Assembly: GCA_900316505.1 (NCBI GenBank) | Contig: ONDH01000007.1 | Span: forward strand, 62,001 to 126,000 | From: an uncultured Prevotellaceae bacterium | Lineage (GTDB): Bacteria > Bacteroidota > Bacteroidia > Bacteroidales > Bacteroidaceae | DNA: 64,000 bases | Reading direction: 5' to 3' | Shown here: positions 18,916 to 28,347 of the stretch, piece by piece | How positions within the stretch are numbered: the first letter of the stretch is position 1 | Layout of the letters: each line of letters opens with the position of its first letter | The notes under the pieces: model-generated | The model's database searches: none | What the model was told of the DNA's origin: nothing | What the model saw: only the letters and a program-made list of their open reading frames with translations | Made by a program: the position numbers and the translations under genes

Positions 18916-20157
18916 ATGAAACGACTCTATTTGCTATTGACATTGTCATTCCTTTTCTTGACAGGATATGCACAACAGCAGAAATGGAAGGCGCCTAAAA
19001 GGCCCAAACGCCCCAAGTGGGAGGCTCCCAAACAGATGGCTCCTGAAGTGATAGATGTATGGAGACCATATAATGTTTCGGACAATTGGTTCTTGGACTT
19101 TTATGGTGGCGTGAGCCTTTCTCTGGCTGAGAATATGGCGGGACATGATTTCGGGAAGTTGTGCCGTCCTATGTTCGATTTTGGACTTGGAAAACAATTT
19201 TCCAATGTGTGGAGCACACGATTCACGTTTGGATATAAGAACCAGAAAGGTTGGGCAAGTAAGCAAGCGATAGCGGCAAGTACGTTGCTGGGCGATGGTG
19301 ACTATACGTATCAAGTGTTGGTCTTTTATGTGGATGAACTGATGAGTTTCACGAAGATGTTCTTCCCCTACAATGAGATGCGTAAATTGGATGTGCAAAT
19401 GTTTGTGGGTGCCGGTGTCAATTATTCGTGGAATTTTGATGACAAAGTGGATCGTTGGGCAAGATATGGTTATCCTGTGGATGGAAGTGATCATGTGAAC
19501 TGGGCTGCAAGGGCTGGTTTGTTGGCAATGTGGAAAGTGAGTGAAACAGCAGATTTGTCATTGCAAGGTTCGTATAACATCGTGAATGATAATTTCAATG
19601 GTGTGAAGCATGTGAATCGGTTTGCGCTGGATTCATACACCGACGTGGTGTTGGGTGTGCGACTTCATCTGGCAGACCATTATGGGAATAACCGATATTA
19701 TAAGGTTCGTCGATGGGAGGCCACGTCTTTGAGAACCGCGGAAAGCAAGGTGGCTAATTTGTTGGAAGATGAACGAACGAAGGAATATGAAGCACGGGAA
19801 GCTGCGGAAGTTGTTGCTTATGGAGAACTGATGAAAACTCATATTTCTTTTTATGTGGACAGAACTTTCGTGAATGATTATCAGATGGATAATATTCGCA
19901 TAGTGGCAGATTTCTTGAAGAAAAATCCTGATGTCAATCTTATTGTCCGTGGATATTGTGGCGCTTCTTCGAAAAGTGAGTCGCCAGATATGCATTTAGC
20001 TGAAAGAAGGGTGGCATCAGTTAAGAAGGCATTGGTGAAATACTACCATGTGGATTCGTCTCGTTTTGAAACGTGGTTTGATGAAGAAGCGACAGCGCCT
20101 TTCCCCATGAAAGGAGAATGGATTGATGGCGTGGTGTTTGAGATGGTGAGAAAATAA
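18916..20157 (+). CDS. OmpA-like outer membrane protein 1
   Basis: The 413-aa protein starts with a signal peptide (KRLYLLLTLSFLFLTGYAQ) and a basic, proline-rich linker. A predicted barrel of about 250 residues follows, beginning DNWFLDFYGGVSLSL. The C-terminal OmpA-like domain starts at ISFYVDRTFVNDYQ and ends with LAERRVASVKKAL, a variant of the peptidoglycan-binding motif. I chose 18916 because it begins the signal peptide. It starts 16 bases after the aminotransferase stop and is probably co-transcribed with it. The likely role is anchoring the outer membrane to peptidoglycan. Confidence 0.82.
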   Translation: MKRLYLLLTLSFLFLTGYAQQQKWKAPKRPKRPKWEAPKQMAPEVIDVWRPYNVSDNWFLDFYGGVSLSLAENMAGHDFGKLCRPMFDFGLGKQFSNVWSTRFTFGYKNQKGWASKQAIAASTLLGDGDYTYQVLVFYVDELMSFTKMFFPYNEMRKLDVQMFVGAGVNYSWNFDDKVDRWARYGYPVDGSDHVNWAARAGLLAMWKVSETADLSLQGSYNIVNDNFNGVKHVNRFALDSYTDVVLGVRLHLADHYGNNRYYKVRRWEATSLRTAESKVANLLEDERTKEYEAREAAEVVAYGELMKTHISFYVDRTFVNDYQMDNIRIVADFLKKNPDVNLIVRGYCGASSKSESPDMHLAERRVASVKKALVKYYHVDSSRFETWFDEEATAPFPMKGEWIDGVVFEMVRK

Positions 20158-20206
20158 AAAATGTGCGTTAGTTGTGTGTTATAACCACAAAATGGGCGCA
20201 TTTTTA
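20156..20206 (+). terminator. Probable terminator after OmpA-like gene 1
   Basis: An A-rich arm ending in TGTGCG pairs, with one bulge, to CGCATTTTT, enclosing an inner TTGTG/CACAA stem. It ends in a T run and precedes a separate promoter. Confidence 0.5.
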
Positions 20207-20245
20207 TGAAAATCAGAGAAAATTGATTGAAAAAATAGTATTTTA

Positions 20246-20277
20246 TTTCCGTAATGGGCATCTTTTTTGTAATTTTG
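20246..20277 (+). promoter_or_regulatory. Bacteroidetes-type promoter upstream of OmpA-like gene 2
   Basis: A perfect TAATTTTG -7 box at 20270-20277 lies 20 bases after TTTC at 20246-20249 (consensus TTTG). The transcript would have a leader of about 140 bases before the ATG at 20425; I see no recognisable riboswitch in it. Confidence 0.6.
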
Positions 20278-20424
20278 CAGCGTTTTTTGTTGCAGAATTG
20301 GCGTTGACAGTGAAATGATTGTGCCGAAGTGTGGAAATCATAAAGCGGAATGTGGGGATGCAGGATGGGAATTGGATGTTAAATAATAGGATTTATAATT
20401 CAATATAAGACAAATAATTTGGGC

Positions 20425-21690
20425 ATGGCTAAAAAGATTGTAATTTCAATGGTTGCGGTGCTTGTGAGCATAGCAGCTTATGCACAGAATTCAAGTGACT
20501 CAATTGTTACGTTGTTTGATGATCTGAGGGTTCCCTTGGTGGAAAAGAAATATGTGGCAAATACCAACTTTCAGGACAACTGGTTTATCAGTTTGTATGG
20601 AGGTGTGGTTTCAAACTTTGGTAGTGATGATTCACATTCAGGCTTCTTCCGCCTGATGGGACCTGCTGCAGTTATAGCAGCGGGTAAAGAGTTGACGCCT
20701 ATTAGTACGGTTCGTTTGGGAATAGGTTATGGACGTAATACAGGTGTGACTGATGATTCGTTTGGTGTTGTCATGAAAGATGGCATTCCACAACTTACAG
20801 GATATGATGACTTAATTCACAATCGTTTTCATTGGAACTCATATGGGCTGAATATTGACTACATGCTCAATTTTACTAATCTTATATTAGGTTTCCGTGA
20901 AAACAGAAAATTCTATTTTCAAGGTATCATTGGTATTGGTGGATCTGTGTCGCGCGGCTACACAACAGATAAGTTCGTGAAAGCAATCGGAGATATTACT
21001 GGTGACAAAGACTACAATAGGCACGAAAATCAGTTGCATAACAAGGATAAGTATGATACGCGCCAACGCTCATTGGTGCATCTGCGCGGAGGTATAGCTG
21101 GAACTTTTATGATTGCACGTAACTGGAATTTGAATGTAGAAGCCGTTTGCCATATTTTGGATAACTCTTTCGATAGTAATCCGACCACCAAGAATACATG
21201 GGATGGCCATATTGATTATCTGGTTGGTCTGAGCTACCGTTTCAATAATAAGGGCGGTCAGGCTCCTGGTTTCTACTATCCTCGCCATGATATGACAGAA
21301 TATGTTCGACAGATGAATGACATTAATGATACCCGCGATAAGACGAGGAGAAGAAGACAAGAATTGGAGGAGATGACCGATACGATTGACGTGGATGCAC
21401 AAGTGATGTACACTTTGATTGCTTTTGATGAAAACGATACGGCCATTGACCGTCTGCAACAGACGAATATTTATACAACAGCATATGCATGGGCAAAGAA
21501 TCCCAGAAGTTATATCTATATAACGAATAGTACGGCTGTGGATGATAAACTGTTCCGTAAACGTGCTGAAGCCATCCGTGACATTCTGCTTGAACGCTAT
21601 GAGATTCCTGCTTCAAGGATACGAGTGATTGCAAGTGAAAAAGATATACAACCGGTGGGTGATTATATCGAATTGATAGTGAACGATTGA
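20425..21690 (+). CDS. OmpA-related outer membrane protein 2
   Basis: The 421-aa protein has a signal peptide (KKIVISMVAVLVSIAAYAQ) and a barrel-like middle section starting DNWFISLYGGVVSNFG, close to the same position in OmpA-like gene 1. The C-terminal section is a degenerate OmpA domain: DDKLFRKRAEAIRDILL keeps the R-A of the peptidoglycan-binding motif, while the first part of the motif is lost. The ATG at 20425 is preferred to an upstream TTG. It is paralogous to its neighbours on both sides. Confidence 0.75.
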   Translation: MAKKIVISMVAVLVSIAAYAQNSSDSIVTLFDDLRVPLVEKKYVANTNFQDNWFISLYGGVVSNFGSDDSHSGFFRLMGPAAVIAAGKELTPISTVRLGIGYGRNTGVTDDSFGVVMKDGIPQLTGYDDLIHNRFHWNSYGLNIDYMLNFTNLILGFRENRKFYFQGIIGIGGSVSRGYTTDKFVKAIGDITGDKDYNRHENQLHNKDKYDTRQRSLVHLRGGIAGTFMIARNWNLNVEAVCHILDNSFDSNPTTKNTWDGHIDYLVGLSYRFNNKGGQAPGFYYPRHDMTEYVRQMNDINDTRDKTRRRRQELEEMTDTIDVDAQVMYTLIAFDENDTAIDRLQQTNIYTTAYAWAKNPRSYIYITNSTAVDDKLFRKRAEAIRDILLERYEIPASRIRVIASEKDIQPVGDYIELIVND

Positions 21691-21726
21691 TTGTTTAATA
21701 ATAGCGTAATTATTGTTTATTAGGAT

Positions 21727-23061
21727 ATGATGACAAAGAAATTATATATATTCATGACTGCACTGCTGTTAAGCATCGCAGTATATGGTCAAGGCTTCCA
21801 ACTCGTTGACTCCACTTTTACTCAAACCAAACTGGATCAAGATAGTTTGTATTATGATGAGATGGCGTATCTCGATGACTATCATTTTCATGACAATATC
21901 TTTGTGCTTGGACAGCTTGGAATAAGCCACTCAATGTCTGAAAACACTCGTTTCGGTAATTTCTTTGACAATGAGAAACTGAGTTTCAATGTAGGTGTCG
22001 GTAAATGGATCTATCCGTCATTCGGTGTCCGTTTCACAGCGGGTTTGCACCCTCAAGTGGGTCGGGCAGAATGGGAAATCAGTGATGCATACCCGGAAAC
22101 GTTTGGTAATTATACCTATAATATGTTCTCGGCATATTTTGATGGTTTGGTGAATTTTACTAACATCCTGTTGAAATATAAAGAGGATCGTGTGTTCAAT
22201 TTGATTGGTATCGTGGGGTTTGGTTTTAATCATACGTTTGGTTTTGATAAGACAAAGTGTGCGATGATGGCTGCAGGTCTTGATGGTAACCATAAACCTC
22301 GATATAATAATCCTGATGCGGGGGAAAGGACAATATGGTATGATGTCAACACAGATCCAGGCAACTTCTTCGCTGCTCATGTGGGACTTCAAGGACGTTG
22401 GAAAGTGAATGCTGCTTGGGATATCATTGGTGAAGTAACATTTAATGGTACGGATGACAAGTATAATGGTCACGAATACGACCGAGTGTACGATACATAT
22501 TTCGATATATTGGTTGGTGCTCAATTCCACTTCAAGGATTGTCATGGACGTCGTCGATTCCACTATGTGAAGAATCTGAGTGCGGCTGTACTGGATCGCT
22601 TGGCAAAGATGCAGGATGATGAGAACGAAAGACTTAATGAGGCAAATATGGCAATTCCAGAAATCTTTGAAAAGATTCGATTCAATGAAGCCTTGCAGAC
22701 TACCGTTTCTTTCTATGTGGACCGCTATTATATCACCGATGCGCAGAAGAAGAATATCAAGAGTGTGGCAACATTCTTGGCGACACATCCAGACATCAAC
22801 CTGATTGTTACGGGTTATGCTGATATTGAAACAGCATATCCGGCTTATAACCTTCGTCTTTCTCAGAAACGTGCTCAGGCTGTATATGACATGCTTGTGA
22901 ATGATTACCATGTTCCAACCAACCGTCTGCGTATTGACTATAAGGGTGATACCGTTCAGCCATATACATCTGTGAACGAATGGAACCGTGCCGTTATTTT
23001 CTTCCTTGATAGGGACGGCGGTAAGAGTCAGGTTCTTGAGTCCGAAACAAGTAATGAATAA
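21727..23061 (+). CDS. OmpA-like outer membrane protein 3
   Basis: The 444-aa protein has a signal peptide ending near AVYGQ and a barrel section starting DNIFVLGQLGISHSM. The C-terminal OmpA domain is complete: TVSFYVDRYYITDAQKKNI followed by YNLRLSQKRAQAVYDML, which matches the N-x2-L-S-x2-R-A-x2-V peptidoglycan-binding signature. It is the best preserved of the three paralogues and lies 36 bases downstream of the second. A structural anchoring role is likely. Confidence 0.82.
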   Translation: MMTKKLYIFMTALLLSIAVYGQGFQLVDSTFTQTKLDQDSLYYDEMAYLDDYHFHDNIFVLGQLGISHSMSENTRFGNFFDNEKLSFNVGVGKWIYPSFGVRFTAGLHPQVGRAEWEISDAYPETFGNYTYNMFSAYFDGLVNFTNILLKYKEDRVFNLIGIVGFGFNHTFGFDKTKCAMMAAGLDGNHKPRYNNPDAGERTIWYDVNTDPGNFFAAHVGLQGRWKVNAAWDIIGEVTFNGTDDKYNGHEYDRVYDTYFDILVGAQFHFKDCHGRRRFHYVKNLSAAVLDRLAKMQDDENERLNEANMAIPEIFEKIRFNEALQTTVSFYVDRYYITDAQKKNIKSVATFLATHPDINLIVTGYADIETAYPAYNLRLSQKRAQAVYDMLVNDYHVPTNRLRIDYKGDTVQPYTSVNEWNRAVIFFLDRDGGKSQVLESETSNE

Positions 23062-23073
23062 CGAATCAAATAA

Positions 23074-23877
23074 ATGGACAAAGCAATGAGATATATATTA
23101 TTGGCATTAGCATGCATTACGTTTTCCTATGTAAAAGCACAGGAAGAGCAAGAGGTGGTGGCCGAGGAGGCTGCGATTAATGGCGATGTAATCATCCCTG
23201 CAGGTCAAACCTCTATTCCCGATTCAGCTTATTATAAGAATACGGAGATGACATCCCTCACAATTCCTGCATCTGTTGAGACCATTGGTAACAATGTGGT
23301 TGACCATTGTTTTAAACTTGTGTACATTACAGTTGATGCAGAGAATCCTCACTTTAAGTCAGTGGGCGGTGTTGTGTATTCGAAAGATGGTAAGACCTTG
23401 ATTCTTTGCCCTCCAGGTAAGACTGGCGAGTTTGTTATTCCAGCCCAGTCAACTACGATAGCACCGTATGCTTTCCGTACTTGTAAGAAAATCACCTCCA
23501 TCGTTCTCCCCGAGGGCATCACTGAGATTCCTGATGGTGCATTCATGGGATGCTGGGGTTTGGAGAAGATAAACCTTCCACAAGGATTGAAGCGTATTGG
23601 CAAGCATGCATTTGATGGTACGATTGTTCAGAAAATGAATATGCCCACCACAATGGAGTACATTGATGATGAGGCTTTCATTAACACAAGCCTTGTTGAG
23701 GTGAACCTTCGTGTGACACAACCTTTTGCATTGGGCGAGAATGTGTTCAGCGAGATTCATGTCACTCGTTTGAATGTTCCTTCTGCTGGTCTTCAGAATT
23801 TCAAAAAAGATCCTAAGTGGGGTAAGTTCGGACGTATTACTCCAACGCATAGTTATTGGACTGTGAAACTCCCATAA
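23074..23877 (+). CDS. BspA-type leucine-rich repeat protein, secreted
   Basis: The 267-aa protein has a signal peptide (YILLALACITFSYVKAQ) and repeats of the LRR_5 (BspA/TpLRR) type: ITSIVLPEGITEIPDGAFMG, LEKINLPQGLKRIGKHAFDG, and so on. It starts 12 bases after OmpA-like gene 3 and ends before a strong terminator. BspA-like proteins of oral Bacteroidales bind host or bacterial surface ligands; whether this short one is surface-exposed or periplasmic is unknown. No C-terminal T9SS domain is evident. Confidence 0.82.
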   Translation: MDKAMRYILLALACITFSYVKAQEEQEVVAEEAAINGDVIIPAGQTSIPDSAYYKNTEMTSLTIPASVETIGNNVVDHCFKLVYITVDAENPHFKSVGGVVYSKDGKTLILCPPGKTGEFVIPAQSTTIAPYAFRTCKKITSIVLPEGITEIPDGAFMGCWGLEKINLPQGLKRIGKHAFDGTIVQKMNMPTTMEYIDDEAFINTSLVEVNLRVTQPFALGENVFSEIHVTRLNVPSAGLQNFKKDPKWGKFGRITPTHSYWTVKLP

Positions 23878-23904
23878 AACAAGACAGCCAATGTTACCCT
23901 ATAC

Positions 23905-23943
23905 GAAGAGGGCGACCAACGATAACGTTTGGTCGCCCTCTTC
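23905..23943. terminator. Strong bidirectional terminator
   Basis: A 15-bp stem (arms 23905-23919 and 23929-23943, GAAGAGGGCGACCAA) with a short loop is flanked by T- or A-rich sequence. It separates the LRR gene (+) from the convergent UpxY gene (-). Confidence 0.85.
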
Positions 23944-23952
23944 TTTGATATT

Positions 23953-24085
23953 ACTTCTCCGAAGCTTCCTTCTTCCTTCTCCGAAGCTTCTTTCTTGCCA
24001 TACCGAATCTCTCCAACCTCGGTCTAGCCATACTCTAGGCTGCTTCTAGCCATACTGCAGGCTGCTTCTAACCATACTCAAACAC
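23953..24085. repeat. Short degenerate 22-bp tandem repeats
   Basis: Two units of 22 bp at 23953-23974 and 23975-23996 share TTCTCCGAAGCTTC. After a gap, two further 22-bp units at 24024-24045 and 24046-24067 share CTAGCCATACT and AGGCTGCTT, and a third begins at 24068. The two sets differ in sequence but share the period. They lie between convergent genes. Confidence 0.6.
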
Positions 24086-24101
24086 TATGCCAAGTGCCAA
24101 G

Positions 24102-24668
24102 TCATTTGATGACTCGAATGTATTGTGGTTCAATATGCGTGCCAATAGCGCCGAGCATTTCAAAGTTGATGAGGAACATGCGTTTGGCACGTCCCTTCGC
24201 TTTCAGAAGTGTTCCTTCGTAGCCGTCAAATAGGCCACCCACAATCTTCACCTTGTCCCCTTGCTTTAGTTCCACTTCATCGGGGTGAAAGTAGGTGATA
24301 TCTTCTTTCATCTTGGTGGAGGAGTCGATGAATAGTTCCATTTCTCGTGTTGGCACTTGTAGTATCTTGAATTTCCCATCCACTTTCTTATAACAATAGG
24401 TGATGAAAGGGTGTGTATTCTTCAGAGCATTCAGTTGGCGGAATGGTGCATAGACAAAGACGGTGTTTGGAATAAGTGGACGTTCCACAATCACTTTCTT
24501 TCCCTGTATGGTCGTGTCGGTCGCAGCCATAGGACAATAGGTGCGCAGTCCTGCTTTCTCCATGACTGATATTGCTAATGTCTCTTTCCTGCTGACTTTT
24601 AGGGCGAACCATTGGGGTTCGTCCTTTATTGATGATACAGGTGCTTTTTTCTCTGCTAAGCTTTCCAT
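24102..24668 (-). CDS. UpxY-type NusG-like transcription antiterminator
   Basis: The 188-aa protein has a NusG N-terminal domain (QWFALKVSRKETLAISVMEK, PLIPNTVFVYA) and a C-terminal KOW domain (LKQGDKVKIVGGLFDGYEGT). UpxY proteins are the locus-specific antiterminators encoded first in Bacteroides capsular operons. I chose 24668 because the only good -7 box (24693-24700) lies downstream of the earlier in-frame ATG at 24713. Unusually, it is transcribed away from the polysaccharide genes and has no operon behind it on its own strand. Confidence 0.82.
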   Translation of the reverse strand: MESLAEKKAPVSSIKDEPQWFALKVSRKETLAISVMEKAGLRTYCPMAATDTTIQGKKVIVERPLIPNTVFVYAPFRQLNALKNTHPFITYCYKKVDGKFKILQVPTREMELFIDSSTKMKEDITYFHPDEVELKQGDKVKIVGGLFDGYEGTLLKAKGRAKRMFLINFEMLGAIGTHIEPQYIRVIK

Positions 24669-24692
24669 GAGTGTGTTTATGTGAAAACGCTG

Positions 24693-24731
24693 CAAAGGTA
24701 ATGATTTTTTCACTTAAAATCTTTATCTTTG
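24693..24731. promoter_or_regulatory. Divergent -7 boxes between UpxY and the rhamnosidase-like gene
   Basis: TACCTTTG on the minus strand (24693-24700) faces UpxY and TATCTTTG on the plus strand (24724-24731) faces the rhamnosidase-like gene. Both fit TAnnTTTG exactly. Neither has a clear -33 TTTG at the right distance. Confidence 0.55.
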
Positions 24732-24752
24732 CAGCATAAAAAGAATCGTGCA

Positions 24753-27377
24753 ATGATAAAAATGGACAAATTAACTAACGCCTCTTGCCTAATTAGGGCA
24801 TTCTTGTTTTTTTCTTTCTTTCTCTATTCATGGAACGTTGATGCTCAGGAGTGGTCGGGGCCAAGTGCATTGAAAATTCCAGTTTCCCAAGAGGCGAAGC
24901 CATATACTCGTTGGTGGTGGTTGGGTAGTGCGCTTGACTCGGTGGGTATTGACTACAACCTTACGGAGTTTGCCAAGGCGGGTATCGGTGGTGTGGAAAT
25001 CACCCCGATTTATGGTGTGAAGGGTAACGATGCCAATGACATCCCATACCTTTCACCGCAATGGATGCAGATGTTAAAGTATGTGGAGAAACGAGGTGCA
25101 GAATTGGGTGTTGAGACCAATATGGCAACAGGTACGGGTTGGCCATTCGGCGGACCTCTGGTGCAGGAAGAGGATGCTGCGAAGAAGATTGTATTTGATG
25201 CCAATCAGGATGCCACCATGGAACTTACGAAGCAGAAAGTGAAACGTGCTGCTCCTGGTGGCGAAGGGTTTGTGATTGATCACTTCGACCGCAATGCTGT
25301 AGCTCGTTACCTCGAACGTTTCGATACAGCCTTTGCCCATCAGCAAGTGCCTTTCCCTCATACCATGTTTAATGATTCCTATGAAGTGTATGGTGCTGAC
25401 TGGACGCCCAAGTTGTATGAAGAGTTTCAGAAGCGTCGCGGCTACGATCTTCGTCCTTTCACCTATATAATGAATAAGAAAGACTCGCTTCGAACTGATG
25501 CGGATCGTCGTATTGTTGGTGACTACCGTGAAACCCTTGGTGAACTGCTTTTGGAAAACTTCACTACTCAGTGGACGAATTGGGCACATCGTCATGGAAG
25601 CATCACGCGCAATCAGGCACATGGTAGTCCTGCCAACTTGCTTGATATCTATGCTGCTGTTGATATTCCTGAATGTGAAGGTTTTGGACTCAGCGATTTT
25701 GGCATTCTCGGACTTCGCAAAGATGCTGGTTTCACGAAGAAGAATGACTCAGATATATCCATGCTGAAATATGCCTCTTCAGCTGCTCACATCTCAGGAA
25801 AGAAGTTCACTTCCAGTGAGACTTTCACATGGCTCACTGAGCACTTCCGCACATCCCTCTCGCAGTGTAAACCCGACCTCGATCTTATGTTCTTGTCAGG
25901 TGTGAACCATATCTTTTTCCATGGTTCTTGCTATTCTCCCAAGGATGCAGAGTGGCCTGGGTGGCGTTTCTATGCCAGCGTGGACATGACACCCTATAAC
26001 AACTGGTGGACAGCTATGCCTGCCTTCTCTCGCTACATTCAACGTTGCCAGTCCTTCCTCCAGTGGGGAGACCCCGACAACGATGTGCTTGTTTATTTGC
26101 CATATTATGATATGCTCTACGACTAGCCTGGCACCGTTGCCCTTTTTGACATCCACTCGATGGAGAAACGTGCACCGAAATTCATTGAGACTGTGCAGAC
26201 CATTATCAAGAGCGGTTACGATGTCGATTATGTGTCCGATAGATACCTTCTTTCCGATGATGTGACTCGTCGTTACGCCACCATCATCGTGCCTGATGTT
26301 CGCTTTATGCCAGCAGCGACCTTGAGACGTTTGTTGTCGATTGCCGAGCAAGGTGGTCAGGTGATGTTCGTCAGGTCTTTCCCTGTGTCTGTTCCTGGAT
26401 ATGGGAAAGCAGTGGAGCAACAAGAGTTCTTGACTCTTATTCAGGAGCTGCAGAGCAAGGCTTCCTTCCATCCAGAGCAAGCCATGTCCATCCGTTGGGG
26501 GCAGGGCTCCATCGTCACTTCCCCCGATTATGCTGCAGGTCTCCAATTCTCCTCAGCTCGACGCGAACCCATGCGCACCGAACAGGGACTGAGTTGCATT
26601 CGCCGCAGCAATCCCGAGGGCTATCATTACTTTGTGTCAAATCTTCAGGGTCGTGACATTGACACTTACGTCACTCTTGGTGTGAAAGCCAAGCAAGTGG
26701 TATTCTACAATCCCATGAATGGTCAGATAGACCTTGCCAAGACCGATGAACAGGGACGTGTCCGTCTTCAGCTCAAAAGTGGTGAGAGTGTCATTCTCCG
26801 CACCTTCACCGACGGAACTTTAGTACAATTGAAGCCCCACAAGTATCTGAATCCGAAGAACGAGAGCGCCATGCAATTGGTTGATTGGACACTTTCGTTC
26901 AAAGAGTCTGCTCCTGTTAAGATAACTCAGACCTATAGCGTGAAGGGTTCCCCGAAACCTTGGACAGAACTTGGCGACTCAGTTCTCAATGCCACGATGG
27001 CTACCGGTGTTTACAAGACTATATTCAATTTCCCCAAGAAGCAACCCAATACAGCTTATATTCTTGACCTTGGTGATGTGCGTGAAACGGCACATGTCCT
27101 CGTTAATGGTACGGACGCTGGCATGCTGTTTGCTGTGCCATTTCGTCTTGACATCACTGACTACCTCGTAGATGGTAAGAACACCCTCGAAGTCGCGGTG
27201 GCAAATCTACCTGCCAACCGTATTGCTCAACTTGACCGTGATGGCGTTGAGTGGCGCAATTTCAAAGAAATCAATGTGGTCGATCTCAACTACAAGAACA
27301 CGCTTTACGACAAGTGGAAACCTGTGCCATCTGGCTTGAACAGCCCTGTACGGATTATCCCTTGTAAGGTCGAATAG
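24753..27377 (+). pseudogene. GH106-like alpha-L-rhamnosidase, interrupted by an in-frame TAG
   Basis: Two open stretches in the same frame (24753-26123 and 26127-27377) are separated only by TAG at 26124-26126. Together they would give about 870 aa. The N-terminal half has a signal peptide ending near VDAQ and GH106-like blocks (YTRWWWLGSALDSVG, NMATGTGWPFGGP, MFNDSYEVYGADWTPKL). The second half ends in a jelly-roll sugar-binding domain (AHVLVNGTDAGMLFAVPFR, ADGVEWRNFK-like). Translation continues across the stop without frame change (MLYD-stop-PGTVALFDIHS), and a CAG-to-TAG change is the simplest explanation. The first 457 aa alone would lack the C-terminal domain. A restart at 26160 is possible but has no signal peptide. 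Confidence 0.72.
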
Positions 27378-27390
27378 CCCAGTATGTCTC

Positions 27391-28332
27391 TTATAGAAGC
27401 CATGTTACCAACAGGGGGATGGAAATCATGGCAAGGAGGGTCGTGATGAAGGTGACCTCCGTAATAAGAGTGGTGTCCTTACCGTGTCGAAGGCAGAGGA
27501 TGGTGCCGTAGGTGGCGACGGGCATGGCAATGACCACTGTGTTAATTCCGACCACAAACGAGGAAAAACCTAAGAGCGTCATCAGATAGTGGATGCCTAC
27601 GGGCAGAATGGCAAGGCGCATGAGCGTTGTGGCATAGATGGTGCCATTGCCGAGCAGCGCACGCAAGGGCAATTGTGACATCGACGAACCGATGATGAGC
27701 AAGGCTGCAGGAACCGTGATGTTGCCAATCATGGTGAGAGGTTGGCTGATGAATTCAGGAATGTCCTTGATTTCTAATGCCACAATCAGCATGGTCAGGT
27801 AAGCAGAAAGCATGGGAGTGCTGTAGAGTACCTTCCTAAGCATCTTCTTCCGGCTCATTTCTTTTTCTGCTACCGATGACTCTTGATTCTTTCCAACAAT
27901 CAGCATAGTTCCGACAGTGAAGACGGTGAAAGTGTTCACAACATTCAGAACGGCTGCATAGAATACAGCCTCATGTCCGAAGATACTTGCTACGATAGGG
28001 TATCCCATGAACCCTACATTGCCAAACATCATGGCGAAGCCGATGACTCCCTCATCATCTTTTTTCTTGGTCAAGAAACGGGGCAGCAGGAGTGCCACGC
28101 CTGTCAAAAGGAGATAAGTGAGGACGCTGATGCCCAGCAACGGCAGGATATAACGGCGGTCAGGTAGTTCGCCCGTCATCGCTGACGAAAGAATCAGTGC
28201 AGGGCAGGTGATGTCTATGACTACTTTCGACAGCTTTTTGTCGAAAGTACCACCCATATATCCCCATTTGCCCGCGATGTACCCCACCACCACAATGGCA
28301 AACAATGTCAGCATTACTTGTCCAATCGCCAT
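27391..28332 (-). CDS. AEC-family (auxin efflux carrier-like) transporter
   Basis: The 313-aa membrane protein has about ten hydrophobic segments in a 5+5 arrangement. It begins MLTLFAIVVVGYIAGKWGYM and contains ITCPALILSSAMTGELP and GNVGFMGYPIVASIFG, typical of the AEC/membrane transport protein family. Relatives export or import organic acids such as malate or malonate; the substrate here is unknown. It converges on the rhamnosidase-like pseudogene with 13 bases between stops and lies 15 bases downstream of an acetyltransferase gene. Confidence 0.85.
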   Translation of the reverse strand: MAIGQVMLTLFAIVVVGYIAGKWGYMGGTFDKKLSKVVIDITCPALILSSAMTGELPDRRYILPLLGISVLTYLLLTGVALLLPRFLTKKKDDEGVIGFAMMFGNVGFMGYPIVASIFGHEAVFYAAVLNVVNTFTVFTVGTMLIVGKNQESSVAEKEMSRKKMLRKVLYSTPMLSAYLTMLIVALEIKDIPEFISQPLTMIGNITVPAALLIIGSSMSQLPLRALLGNGTIYATTLMRLAILPVGIHYLMTLLGFSSFVVGINTVVIAMPVATYGTILCLRHGKDTTLITEVTFITTLLAMISIPLLVTWLL

Positions 28333-28347
28333 GTGCTCTGTCTGTCT

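Noticed and set aside
24669..24713. Longer UpxY with start at 24713
   Set aside because: The extra residues are encoded across the TACCTTTG -7 box at 24693-24700, and the NusG domain begins well after the second Met.
26124..26126. TAG read as glutamine by genetic code change
   Set aside because: Several intact genes in the window end in TAG (for example the stops at 11465-11467 and 31567-31569), so TAG is a normal stop in this genome.
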